Made by a program: the position numbers and the translations under genes. A stretch of DNA of 44,604 bases from Actinocrinis sp046724665. GTDB lineage: Bacteria; Actinomycetota; Actinomycetes; Streptomycetales; Catenulisporaceae. Every line of letters begins with the position of its first letter. Position 1 is the first letter of the stretch. Under the pieces are notes generated by a model that saw nothing but the letters and a program-made list of their open reading frames with translations, was not told the origin of the DNA and searched no databases. The DNA is taken from contig JBKOWZ010000066.1 of NCBI GenBank assembly GCA_046724665.1, forward strand, positions 1-44,604, read 5' to 3'. Positions 1-7,712 of this stretch are shown here, one piece after another.

Positions 1-137
1 TTGCTGCTCAAGGCTCTGGACCTTCCGTGTGCTGGAAGTGTTCGGTGCCCCAGGCCCTGCGCTTGGTGTTAGCCGCACCAGTGCGGGGCCGTCTGTTTGG
101 GGCGATGCCTTAGCAGCGTCCCAAGGGATCTATTGAC

Positions 138-1478
138 GTGGCCATCGCCTTCGCCGTGCTACGCGCCACCGGCGCGATCCGCCAATCGGCGCTGCACGAC
201 GCCGTCTTCCTCGCCGAGCTGGGGCTCGACGGCCGGGTCAGGCCGATCCGCGGTGTCCTGCCGAGTGTGCTGGCCGCAAGCCGGGCCGGCCTGGGCTCGA
301 TTTTCGTCGCCGAAGCGAACGCTGCTGAGGCCGCCCAGGTGCCCGGCGTGAAGATCACCGGCCTGCGCTCGCTGCGGCAGTTGGTGGCGCTGGCCAACGG
401 CGAGCCGATACCGCCCGACCCGGCAGGCCAGGCCCCGCTCGCCGAGCATCTGCCCGGCGACGGTCCGCCACCGCAGGCGACCGAGTTCGAGCCCGACCTG
501 TCCGAGGTGGTCGGCCAGTACGAGGCCCGCCGCGCCCTCGAACTGAGCGCGGCAGGCGGCCACCACCTGTTCCTCTGCGGCACCCCCGGCGCGGGTAAGA
601 CCATGCTGGCGAAGCGGCTTCCCGGCATCCTGCCGCCGCTGGACGCGGAGGCCGCGCTCGAGGTCTCCGCCATCCATTCGCTCAGTGGCACCCTCCCGCC
701 GAACCGACCGCTGATCACCCGGCCTCCGTTCTGCTCGATCCACCACTCGGCGACGGTCGCGTCGATGGTCGGCGGTGGCACGGGCCATGTGCGCCCCGGA
801 GCGGTCAGCCGGGCGCACCGCGGTGTGCTGTTCCTCGACGAGATGCCCGAGTTCAGCCGCACCGCGCTGGACTCGCTGCGTGAGCCGATCGAGTCGGGCG
901 AGGTGGCGATCGCCCGTGCCAGCGGTATCGCACGCTTCCCGGCGAGCTTCCTCCTGGTGGCGGCGGCAAACCCGTGCCCCTGCGGCCGCGCGGGCAACTC
1001 GCTCGGGGCAGGGGCAGCCTGCACCTGCGCCCCGCGTCAGCGGATCGCCTACCTCGCCCGCGTCTCCGGCCCGCTGCTCGACCGCATCGACCTACGCGTG
1101 GACGTGACCCCGGTCGGCCCCGGCGACCTGCTCGATGCGGCCAGCGGAGGCCCAGGCGGCGAATCGACGGCGAAGGTCTTCGAACGCGTCGCCGCCGCCC
1201 GCGACCGAGCAGAACGCCGCCTCGCCGGCATGCCCTGGCGATGCAATGCCCAAGTTCCGGGCCAGGTGCTGCGCAATCACTGGCCACTAGGCAGCGAAGC
1301 ACTCACCAGCGCGGAACGCGCACTGCGCGCGGGAACCCTCACCGCCCGAGGTCTAGACCGAGTGATCCGAGTCGCCTGGACCGTCGCCGACCTCGCCGGA
1401 GCCGCCAAGCCCGACAAGGCGGCCGTCGATACCGCCCTCGGCTTCCGCCTAGGCTCCGTCGCCTTCGCAGCCTGCTGA
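138..1478 (+). CDS. YifB/ComM-family Mg-chelatase-like AAA+ ATPase, 5'-truncated (possible pseudogene)
   Basis: AAA+ ATPase of the YifB/ComM family; ComM is known as a helicase that helps integrate DNA taken up in transformation, which fits the dprA gene just downstream. The Walker A motif GTPGAGKT (about residue 152), Walker B VLFLDE and the NPCPCG segment are intact, as is the C-terminal ATPase-lid region. The N-terminal Lon-protease-like fold is incomplete: the GTG at 138 begins inside the usual SVPKGGSGFDLAIA motif, so about 90 usual residues are missing. Upstream, TAG at 111-113 closes this frame. Frame 1 at 109-122 reads LSSVP, which would join KGSIDVAIA if one base were restored, so a frameshift plus loss of the 5' end is likely. 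The family and the 3' end are certain; function is doubtful. Confidence 0.75.
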   Translation: MAIAFAVLRATGAIRQSALHDAVFLAELGLDGRVRPIRGVLPSVLAASRAGLGSIFVAEANAAEAAQVPGVKITGLRSLRQLVALANGEPIPPDPAGQAPLAEHLPGDGPPPQATEFEPDLSEVVGQYEARRALELSAAGGHHLFLCGTPGAGKTMLAKRLPGILPPLDAEAALEVSAIHSLSGTLPPNRPLITRPPFCSIHHSATVASMVGGGTGHVRPGAVSRAHRGVLFLDEMPEFSRTALDSLREPIESGEVAIARASGIARFPASFLLVAAANPCPCGRAGNSLGAGAACTCAPRQRIAYLARVSGPLLDRIDLRVDVTPVGPGDLLDAASGGPGGESTAKVFERVAAARDRAERRLAGMPWRCNAQVPGQVLRNHWPLGSEALTSAERALRAGTLTARGLDRVIRVAWTVADLAGAAKPDKAAVDTALGFRLGSVAFAAC

Positions 1479-1620
1479 CCACCCAACCCCGCTAACCGCC
1501 CAGCCTGCTCACCACCCAACATCGGTGAGCACCCAGCCCTGCTGACCACCCAGCCCTGCTGACCACCCAACCCCGCTTACCATCCAACGCCGCTTACCGC
1601 CCAACGCCGCCCAACCCTGC
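1474..1620. repeat. 17-bp degenerate tandem array at the yifB stop codon
   Basis: About 8.5 copies of a 17-bp unit like GCTGACCACCCAACCCC. Units begin at 1474, 1491 (16 bp), 1507, 1524, 1541, 1558, 1575 and 1592, with a partial copy from 1609. The TGA stop of the upstream gene (1476-1478) lies in the first unit. The array fills almost the whole gap to dprA. Confidence 0.85.
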
Positions 1621-1638
1621 ACCCGCGAAAGCCCGACC

Positions 1639-2085
1639 ATGTCCACCCCCTCCACAACACCCGACGTAACAGCCACGTCCACTCCCGCTCCCACCACCCC
1701 TACCACCGCCACCGCTGCACCCACCTCCGTCACCCCAAACACCCCATCCGCCACTATCGCCCCGAACGCCGCCACCCCCGTCACTCCGGCCATGTCCACC
1801 CCCGTCACCGCTCACACCATTCCCACGCCGAACGCCCCACCTACCACTACCGCCCCGAACACCCCATCTGCCACTACCGTTGCGGGCGCCACTGACCCGA
1901 GCATCCCATCCACCACTACCGATCCGGGCACCTCAGCCGCCACCACCGCTTTGGACGTCTCACCCGCAATCGCCACCCCAGGAATCTCATCCGCCACTAC
2001 CGTCCGCAATAACCCCTCCGTCACTATCGCCCCGACCACCTCATCTGCCACCGCCGCTCCGGACAATGCATCTGCCCCTGGACCT
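1639..2085 (+). repeat. Low-complexity Thr/Ser/Pro-coding repeats in the 5' part of dprA
   Basis: The first roughly 450 bp of dprA are built from ACC, GCC, CCC, TCC and ATC codons in imperfect units of about 30 bp, for example CATCCGCCACTATCGCC and CATCTGCCACTACCG. The region directly follows the 17-bp array, so repeat expansion seems to have continued into the coding frame. Confidence 0.7.
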
Positions 2086-3309
2086 GAGGGATCCGACCGA
2101 CTCGCACGACTAGCTCTGAACCACGCCGTCGAACCCGCAGACCCCCTCATCGGCCGCATCCTGGAGCGGTACTCGCCAGAGGAGGTCCTCGCCGCAATCC
2201 ACGCCGACCAACTCCCCGACCTGGAACCCGACCCAACCCGACGCGAGCGGCTCGCTGACCGCTGCACCGCTCTCCGGCTTCGGCTCGAGCCAGGCCGAGT
2301 CGAGACGGGCATTGCTGCTGCCGAGGCGGTCGGCGCGCGGTTCATCGTCCCCGCTGACCAGGACTGGCCGTACCAGCTGGATGATCTCGGCGCGCAACGA
2401 CCGATCGGCATCTGGGCCATCGGCCGCTGGCCGCCGAGCCCAGCTACCACTGTCAACAAGATCGCGGCTGACATGATCTCGGTCGTCGGCGCCCGGGCGT
2501 GCACCGGATACGGCACGTACATCGCCGGAGCAATCGGCGCAGATTTGGCCTCGGCAGGCCACCCGGTCGTTTCCGGGGCAGCCCTGGGCATCGACGCAGC
2601 GGCGCACCGTGGCGCGATCGCCGTCGGCGGCCCGACAGTCGCGGTGCTCGCCTGCGGCATCGATCGCGTGTACCCGCGCGTGCACGAGGCGCTGCTGCGG
2701 ACGATCGCCGAGCACGGCGCCGTGCTCTGTGAACTGCCACCCGGGGCAGCGCCGACACGGTTCAGATTTCTGCACCGCAATCGGATCATCGCCGCACTAA
2801 GCGTCGGCACCGTGGTGGTCGAGGCGGCCCTGCGAAGCGGCTCGCTGGTCACAGCTCGACTTACCGCAGAGCTCGGACGGGTCGTCATGGCCGTGCCGGG
2901 CCCGGTGACATCTGATCAGTCAGCCGGAGCGCACGAACTGATCCGCGATGGTGCCACCCTGGTGACCGATGCCGCGCAAGTGCGTGAGGCCTGCTCGAGC
3001 CTGAGCGCCGCCTCGCTGATGGCACGCGAGTTCGCCAGACCCAGCTTTCGAACGAGGGGGCCACGGCCTGCGGAACCATTCGAACCGACCAAACCATTCG
3101 AACCATCTGAGCCCGCCGACCCGATCGAGGAACTCGTCGCCGAGGCGCTACCGACCGCGCGTGCCCCCACTGGTGCCGACGTGCTCACCCTCGCGCGAAC
3201 AGCAGGGTTGCCGCCGGACTCGGTCTTCGCCGCCTTGGGCCGGCTTGCCGCCAGCGGCCGAGCGGTGAGAGCAGGAGGCGGCTGGATGCTGGCCACCGCC
3301 GACCGCTAG
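1639..3309 (+). CDS. dprA: DNA-processing protein DprA with a repeat-like N-terminal extension
   Basis: DprA binds single-stranded DNA that enters the cell and loads RecA. The conserved part starts near residue 150 (DRLARLALNHAVEPADP), followed by the Rossmann-like core with SGAALGIDAAAHRG near residue 312, CGIDRVYP, and a C-terminal winged-helix region at about 495-556. The first 150 residues are almost only Thr, Ser, Pro, Ala and Val in degenerate units of about 10 residues such as NTPSATIAPN, with no counterpart in ordinary DprA (usually about 350-400 aa). ATG 1639 is the furthest start; ATG 1792 is another in-frame choice. There is no in-frame ATG just before the conserved part. The core call is firm; the true start is not. 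Confidence 0.88.
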   Translation: MSTPSTTPDVTATSTPAPTTPTTATAAPTSVTPNTPSATIAPNAATPVTPAMSTPVTAHTIPTPNAPPTTTAPNTPSATTVAGATDPSIPSTTTDPGTSAATTALDVSPAIATPGISSATTVRNNPSVTIAPTTSSATAAPDNASAPGPEGSDRLARLALNHAVEPADPLIGRILERYSPEEVLAAIHADQLPDLEPDPTRRERLADRCTALRLRLEPGRVETGIAAAEAVGARFIVPADQDWPYQLDDLGAQRPIGIWAIGRWPPSPATTVNKIAADMISVVGARACTGYGTYIAGAIGADLASAGHPVVSGAALGIDAAAHRGAIAVGGPTVAVLACGIDRVYPRVHEALLRTIAEHGAVLCELPPGAAPTRFRFLHRNRIIAALSVGTVVVEAALRSGSLVTARLTAELGRVVMAVPGPVTSDQSAGAHELIRDGATLVTDAAQVREACSSLSAASLMAREFARPSFRTRGPRPAEPFEPTKPFEPSEPADPIEELVAEALPTARAPTGADVLTLARTAGLPPDSVFAALGRLAASGRAVRAGGGWMLATADR

Positions 3310-3603
3310 ACAGCTCTTGACCGTTGGAAGCTCATGAACGTGCGAACCGGGAGGCCATGGGAAGGCATTTCCTAAATCTGAGCTGGTAGCGAGCCGAGAC
3401 CTGTCGTCTCGCACGTGCTCACCCACGTGTGCTCCAGCCTTGTCTGACGCGTCCGACACGAATCTCACCTGATCGAGCGGGCTCGAATCCGGTTACCGTG
3501 GAGATCGGTGTGATTACGCTACGCTCGGCTTACGGTTGAGGCTGTGGCTCTTTGCAGGATCGCCGGCTCGAGAAGGATCGCGTGGTTGAGTGGATCAAGG
3601 CGA
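3310..3603. other. Gap between dprA and whiG
   Basis: No gene is seen. A possible degenerate 18-bp duplication lies across the dprA stop (3301-3318 and 3319-3336, both starting GACCG). CGAGAC and GTCTCG (around 3395-3410) could form a small hairpin, followed by two CACGTG palindromes at 3412 and 3424. The whiG promoter must lie here, but no convincing -35/-10 pair was found. Confidence 0.4.
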
Positions 3604-4428
3604 ATGATGCCCAGGAACAGCCAGGTCCATGAGACCGTCTTTGACGACCCCGACGCGGCGGCGCGCCCGCCTGCGGCGCTCGACGCGCTGTGGGCGGAGT
3701 TCAAGGCCACCGGCGACCAACGGCTGCGGGAACGACTGATCCTGCACTACTCGCCGCTGGTCAAGTACGTCGCCGGGCGCGTCGCGGTGGGCTTGTCCGG
3801 GACGGTCGATCAGGCCGACTTCGTCTCCTACGGCATCTTCGGCCTGATCGACGCGATCGAGCGGTTCGAGCCCGACCGCTCGATCAAGTTCGAAACCTAC
3901 GCGATCAACCGGATCCGTGGCGCGATCATCGACGAGCTGCGTGCTCTTGACTGGATCCCGCGCTCGCTGCGGCAGAAGGCCCGGGAGATCGAGCAGGCCT
4001 CGGTCCGGCTTGAGCACCGGCTCGGCCGCACGCCCACCGAGCGGCAGATCGCCGACGAGATGGGCATCACCCTCGCCGAGTTGCACCACATCTTCTCCCG
4101 CCTCTCTCTCATCAATGTGTTGGCGCTAGACGAGGTGCTGACCCTCTCCACCGGGGACGGCGACCGGTTGAGCCTGGTCGAGACCTTGGAGGACTTGACC
4201 GCTGACGACCCAGTCGAGGCGTACGAGAACCGGGAGACCCGGCATCTGCTCGCACGTGCCATCAACACTCTGCCGGACCGGGAGAAGACCGTGGTCACCC
4301 TCTACTACTTCGAGGGCATGACGCTCGCCGAGATCGGCCAGGTGCTTGGTGTCACGGAGAGCCGGGTCTCGCAGATCCACGCCAAGGCAGTGCTGACGCT
4401 GCGCACCCGGCTGACCGAATTGCGGTAG
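3604..4428 (+). CDS. whiG: RNA polymerase sigma factor WhiG (FliA/SigD class)
   Basis: Sigma-70 group 3 factor that commits aerial hyphae to sporulation in Streptomyces. The 274-aa product has region 2 (LILHYSPLVKYVAGRV, then QADFVSYGIFGLIDAIERF and IKFETYAINRIRGAIIDELR), region 3 (DWIPRSLRQKAREIE) and region 4 (INTLPDREKTVVTLYYFEG, then AEIGQVLGVTESRVSQIHAK). Length and motifs match WhiG closely. ATG 3604 or the adjacent ATG 3607 is preferred; an in-frame upstream extension to 3544 has no family counterpart. In Streptomyces WhiG activity is held back by the anti-sigma factor RsiG with c-di-GMP; RsiG is not in this window. Confidence 0.95.
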   Translation: MMPRNSQVHETVFDDPDAAARPPAALDALWAEFKATGDQRLRERLILHYSPLVKYVAGRVAVGLSGTVDQADFVSYGIFGLIDAIERFEPDRSIKFETYAINRIRGAIIDELRALDWIPRSLRQKAREIEQASVRLEHRLGRTPTERQIADEMGITLAELHHIFSRLSLINVLALDEVLTLSTGDGDRLSLVETLEDLTADDPVEAYENRETRHLLARAINTLPDREKTVVTLYYFEGMTLAEIGQVLGVTESRVSQIHAKAVLTLRTRLTELR

Positions 4429-4497
4429 GCGTGGCTCGATGCTCACGGCGACGCTCCAACTCAGGTGGTTGGCAGCCCAGCGACGCGCATACACGAC

Positions 4498-4546
4498 GCG
4501 TTCGGTGCGCACTCCGTGCGTTCGAACATGAATTGTGCGTTCGAAC
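4498..4546. promoter_or_regulatory. Operator candidate: direct repeats with GTTCGAAC palindromes upstream of the TetR gene
   Basis: The 12-mer GTGCGTTCGAAC occurs at 4516-4527 and 4535-4546 (19-bp period). Each copy holds the palindrome GTTCGAAC. A partial third copy, GCGTTCG, lies at 4498-4504, again about 20 bp away. Same-face spacing of palindromes before a TetR gene suggests an autoregulatory operator. Confidence 0.5.
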
Positions 4547-4600
4547 GTCCGACCATTGGCCAACCACGCGCAACACCCTCCGGTGGGAGACCGGCTCGAC

Positions 4601-4606
4601 TAGTCT
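4601..4606 (+). promoter_or_regulatory. -10 element placing the TetR transcript start on its GTG
   Basis: TAGTCT ends 6 nt before the GTG at 4613. Transcription normally starts 6-8 nt after a -10 box, so the mRNA would be leaderless. No Shine-Dalgarno sequence is seen before the GTG and no strong -35 is visible. Confidence 0.4.
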
Positions 4607-4612
4607 GGACCC

Positions 4613-5203
4613 GTGCCCAGGATCAAGGCTCCGACCGTCGCCGAGCATCGCACGATGCAGCGCACGGCGCTCCTGGATGCGGCGCGGGACCTTCTCGCCG
4701 ACGGCGGAATGGCCGCGCTTACGTTCGCCGCCCTGGCCGAACGAGCCGGACTGGCGCGCTCCTCGGTATACGAGTACTTCAAGTCCCGTGCCGATGTGGT
4801 CGAGGCGCTGGCAGTCGAGGACTTCCCGGCGGCGGTGGCCGACATCAGGGGTGTGATGCTGGCGCAGCCAACCCCGGAGCGGCAGATCGCGGCGTACGTA
4901 CGGCGGCAGCTGGAGTTGGTTGCCCAGCCTGGGCACCGGGGACTGCTCGCACTGTCTGTACTCGAACTCGACGGACAGGCGCGAGAGCGCATCCGTGCAG
5001 CCCACGGCATGCTCGTAGACCTAGTAGTCGGCGCTCTGCGGCGGCTCGGACATCCGGACCCGAGAGCGACCGCTGCCGTATTGCAAGGCGCAGTGGACGG
5101 CGCGGCGAAGCGGATCGATGCTGGCGCCGATCCCGCGGCCCTGATCGAGACCGCACTCACCCTGGTGCTGTTCGGCGTTCGCGGCCAGCGCCGCGCCCGC
5201 TAG
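4613..5203 (+). CDS. TetR/AcrR-family transcriptional regulator
   Basis: A 196-aa one-domain repressor. The N-terminal helix-turn-helix is clear (AALTFAALAERAGLARSSVYEYFKSR, about residues 36-61), preceded by the usual helix RTALLDAARDLLADGG. The C-terminal ligand-binding part is helical and not assignable to a ligand. It starts at GTG 4613. It stands alone between whiG and an insertion-sequence remnant, so its target is unclear; the repeated GTTCGAAC sites upstream suggest it controls itself. Confidence 0.88.
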   Translation: MPRIKAPTVAEHRTMQRTALLDAARDLLADGGMAALTFAALAERAGLARSSVYEYFKSRADVVEALAVEDFPAAVADIRGVMLAQPTPERQIAAYVRRQLELVAQPGHRGLLALSVLELDGQARERIRAAHGMLVDLVVGALRRLGHPDPRATAAVLQGAVDGAAKRIDAGADPAALIETALTLVLFGVRGQRRAR

Positions 5204-5248
5204 TTGTAGTGCCTACGGACGTTGTTGACGGTTGAGGTTGATTGACGG

Positions 5249-5345
5249 CGAAGACCTTCGGTGTGGTGGAGGTGTCTATGTTCACCGCACGACGGAGGTC
5301 TTCGTGTCCCAACGCTCGCTTGACCGTGCATGAACGCTGGCTGTG
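5249..5345 (+). mobile_element. Remnant of the 5' end of an IS481-family insertion sequence
   Basis: CGAAGACCT (5249-5257) and AGGTCTTCG (5296-5304) are inverted copies, as often seen just before the IS481 transposase start. GTG TCC C at 5304-5310 then runs into AACGCTCGCTTGACCGTGCA, which in the shifted frame reads NARLTVHERWL, like the IS481 transposase N-terminus (MSHANARLTVHGR-L). Compared with that start, about 5 nt are missing, and homology stops after roughly 12 residues. The rest of the element is gone. The call rests on a short match. Confidence 0.4.
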
Positions 5346-5591
5346 TTGCGGGGATACCCAACGCTTACCCAGTGCGTGGGCATCCCCGCGCCTTGCCATG
5401 GGCCGCCCCGGCGCACCTCGCTTGCGGGCAAAGGTTGGCTGCCACGGCGCTGCTGGCCATGTCAAGGACCCTCGACAGCGGCCCACGTCAACGGCCCGAT
5501 TGTTGTCAGTCTCAAGCCCGCCTGACCACCCCAACATCAGTTGACTCTCGTCCAAGCCTCAGCGTCGAACATTTCTTCTGACTTTTCCGAG

Positions 5592-5600
5592 TTATCCACA
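5592..5600 (+). promoter_or_regulatory. Single DnaA-box-like 9-mer
   Basis: TTATCCACA matches the general DnaA box consensus exactly, inside a small AT-rich patch. It is alone, so it is not an origin; it could titrate DnaA, regulate the M23 gene, or be chance. Confidence 0.3.
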
Positions 5601-5651
5601 GATTGCTCGAAACGTCGGACATAGACGCCAGAGATGCGCGAGCCTTGAAGC

Positions 5652-6206
5652 ATGAAGATTCTCGTACTGCTCTCGATGCTGCTGTCCAGCACACTCCTGC
5701 TCAATGCCGCCATGCCTGTCGCGTCCATGCTCGCCGCCTCATCGGCGCGAAATATGGCGTCGCAAGTGAGTACATCAGTGTGGCGATGGCCGCTGATCGG
5801 TCCCAGAGGATCGCCACCAATGATCGTGCGTCCGTTCGACCCTCCCGCGCTCCGATGGCTGCCGGGACACCGGGGCGTGGATCTCGACGCTCGCGATTCA
5901 ACGCAAGTGCTCGCCGCAGGGCCGGGGACCGTGACGTTCGCTGGGACACTGTTCGGCGAAGGCGTAGTCGTCATCGAGCACCATGGGCTCCGGACAACCT
6001 ACGAGCCCGTGGACGCCTCAGTCCGCTCCGGCGACGCGGTCGTCGCGGGAGCACCGATCGGCGCACTGGCCTCCGGGCACTGTCCTACCGCGATGTGCCT
6101 GCATTGGGGACTTGTCACCGGTCGTGGGCATGGCGCGCGGTACTACGACCCGCTGATCCTGGTTGGCCGGATACACCTGCGGCTTGAGCCCGTGAACACG
6201 TCGTAG
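5652..6206 (+). CDS. Exported M23 (LytM-like) peptidase-family protein with altered active site
   Basis: A 184-aa product with a signal peptide (MKILVLLSMLLSSTLLLNAA) and an M23 fold. The first metal-binding motif is intact (H73-RGV-D77). The second is CLHWG (149-153): H151 is kept, but the first His of the usual HxH is Cys149, and the usual TTYAHL histidine is replaced (TTYEPV). A weakened or lost endopeptidase activity with a peptidoglycan-binding or regulatory role is possible. It lies in the usual actinobacterial place upstream of rpsB. The ATG 5652 start is chosen because the signal peptide begins there; the ribosome site is weak. Confidence 0.85.
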   Translation: MKILVLLSMLLSSTLLLNAAMPVASMLAASSARNMASQVSTSVWRWPLIGPRGSPPMIVRPFDPPALRWLPGHRGVDLDARDSTQVLAAGPGTVTFAGTLFGEGVVVIEHHGLRTTYEPVDASVRSGDAVVAGAPIGALASGHCPTAMCLHWGLVTGRGHGARYYDPLILVGRIHLRLEPVNTS

Positions 6207-6219
6207 GGAGTCGTAGGGA
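6200..6219. repeat. 10-bp perfect tandem duplication over the M23 stop codon
   Basis: GTCGTAGGGA occurs twice, at 6200-6209 and 6210-6219; the gene's TAG stop (6204-6206) lies in the first copy. Confidence 0.75.
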
Positions 6220-6627
6220 TAGGTGTTCGGGCTGGTGGGCTGCCTACGGGGCGCCTGGCTCGGCGGGTGGATCGCCCTGCTGGTTTACCGGTGCGTCGCC
6301 TCGCTGGTTGTCGGTGCATCGCCCGCTGGTTTATCCGAACGGCGCTTGCGCCGAGAGCGGGTAAACTTGCCTGGCGATCCGCTGAGGTGGATCGACTTCG
6401 CGTGCCCGGAGACGGGACGCCCGACCGATCGTCCGACGAGTTCGGCCCGGCCTTCAAGCCGGCTCAGCTCCGTCTGGTGGATCGGTGGACGCTCCGACGT
6501 GACGGCCGTCCGGTCCGCTTCCCTCGCCCTCGGGCGCGGGTCAGTGGTTCGGCAGTCCGGCCGGGCACCAGGAGCGCGGCCACCCGGCTGCGCGCTTGAA
6601 CCGGACGATATCGAGGAGGACACGGCT
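6207..6627. other. Gap and presumed leader upstream of rpsB
   Basis: No gene is supported; the open frame entering rpsB from 6223 lacks homology to any ribosomal protein part. It contains tandem repeats (6200-6219, 6273-6337). TAAACT at 6362-6367 could be a -10 box, but no -35 at a good distance is seen. A long rpsB leader is likely. The ribosome site GAGGAGGA lies at 6613-6620. Confidence 0.5.
6273..6337. repeat. About 24-bp tandem repeat, 2.7 copies
   Basis: Units 6273-6296, 6297-6319 and a partial 6320-6337 all share CGCC(T)YGCTGGTT followed by CGGTGCRT or an equivalent. Confidence 0.6.
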
Positions 6628-7572
6628 ATGGCCGTCGTCACCATGCGCCAGCTGCTAGAGAGCGGCGTGCACTTCGGGCACCAGACCCGGCGCTGGAACC
6701 CGAAGATGAAGCGCTACATCTTCACCGAGCGCAATGGCATTTACATCATCGACTTGCAGCAGTCCCTGTCGTACATCGACCGCGCCTATGAGTTCATCAA
6801 GGCCACGGTCGCGCACGGCGGCACGGTCCTGTTCGTCGGCACCAAGAAGCAGGCCCAGGAGGCGGTCTCCGAGCAGGCGACCCGGGTTGGCATGCCCTAC
6901 GTCAACCAGCGCTGGCTCGGCGGCATGCTCACCAACTTCTCCACCGTCCACAAGCGGCTCCAGCGGCTCAAGGAGCTCGAGGAGATCGACTTCGACGACG
7001 TGGCCGGCTCCGGCATGACCAAGAAGGAGCTGCTGGTCCTGCGCCGCGAGAAGGACAAGCTGGAGCGGACGCTCGGCGGCATCCGGGACATGCAGAAGGT
7101 GCCGTCCGCGGTGTGGATCGTGGACACCAAGAAGGAGCACATCGCCGTCGGCGAGGCGCGCAAGCTGCGCATCCCGGTGGTGGCGATCCTGGACACCAAC
7201 TGCGACCCGGACGAGGTTGACTACAAGATCCCCGGCAACGACGACGCCATCCGCTCGGTGGCGCTGCTCACCCGGGTGGTCGCCGACGCCGTGGCCGAGG
7301 GTCTGATCGCGCGGTCCGGCGCGGCTGCCGCTGCAAGCGACGGTGCTGCCACGTCCGATGTGGCCTCCGGTGAGCCGCTCGCCGCCTGGGAGCAGGAGCT
7401 GCTGGTCGGCGAGACCGCGGCTGCGGCTCCCGCGCAGTCCGCCGAGGCTGCCACGGCCGAGACCGCTGCGCCGAGCGACGCTGCCGCAGTGATCGATGCT
7501 GTGGCGAGCGATGCCCCGGCGGTTGCCACCGGCGACGGAACCGGCGAGGGCGTGGACGCCGCCGAGGCGTAA
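6628..7572 (+). CDS. rpsB: 30S ribosomal protein S2
   Basis: Component of the small ribosomal subunit that binds the head-body junction and S1 region. The 314-aa product begins MAVVTMRQLLESGVHFGHQT and carries the S2 signatures RRWNPKMKRYIF, TKKQAQEAV, RWLGGMLTNF and DTNCDPDEVDYKIPGNDDA. The start at ATG 6628 has a strong GAGGAGGA ribosome site 7 bp upstream. The last 75 residues are an Ala/Glu-rich tail typical of actinobacterial S2. It heads the usual rpsB-tsf-pyrH-frr series, but the gap to tsf is unusually long. Confidence 0.98.
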   Translation: MAVVTMRQLLESGVHFGHQTRRWNPKMKRYIFTERNGIYIIDLQQSLSYIDRAYEFIKATVAHGGTVLFVGTKKQAQEAVSEQATRVGMPYVNQRWLGGMLTNFSTVHKRLQRLKELEEIDFDDVAGSGMTKKELLVLRREKDKLERTLGGIRDMQKVPSAVWIVDTKKEHIAVGEARKLRIPVVAILDTNCDPDEVDYKIPGNDDAIRSVALLTRVVADAVAEGLIARSGAAAAASDGAATSDVASGEPLAAWEQELLVGETAAAAPAQSAEAATAETAAPSDAAAVIDAVASDAPAVATGDGTGEGVDAAEA

Positions 7573-7626
7573 CGCCAGCGCACGCGGGGCCGGGCGCAGA
7601 TCGAGTCGGCCTACCGGCACGTGTCC

Positions 7627-7667
7627 GCGTGACGCCCGCCGGCGCACGCGCGGGGCGGGCGTTACGC
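7627..7667 (+). terminator. Terminator-like hairpin after rpsB
   Basis: GCGTGACGCCCGCC (7627-7640) pairs with GGCGGGCGTTACGC (7654-7667): a 14-bp stem with one G-U pair and a 13-nt loop. There is no T tract, as is common in actinobacteria. Confidence 0.65.
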
Positions 7668-7712
7668 AACGTCGGTCTGCTCACCGGCGACGGACGGCTC
7701 GCGTATGCGCGA

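Larger units (their letters stand above)
5204..5651. other. Gap with IS remnant, hairpin and a DnaA-box-like site
   Basis: No intact gene. It holds the IS481-like fragment (5249-5345), a hairpin at 5348-5389 (GCGGGGAT pairs with ATCCCCGC, then CCC with GGG inside), and a relatively AT-rich pocket at 5565-5610 with TTATCCACA at 5592-5600. The last few bases lead into the M23 gene. Confidence 0.5.

Noticed and set aside
3476..3500. GCTCGAATCCGG resembling a tRNA T-arm
   Set aside because: No acceptor, D or anticodon stems could be matched around it.
5348..5389. GCGGGGAT...ATCCCCGC hairpin resembling a type I-E CRISPR repeat stem
   Set aside because: There is one copy only, no spacers and no cas genes.
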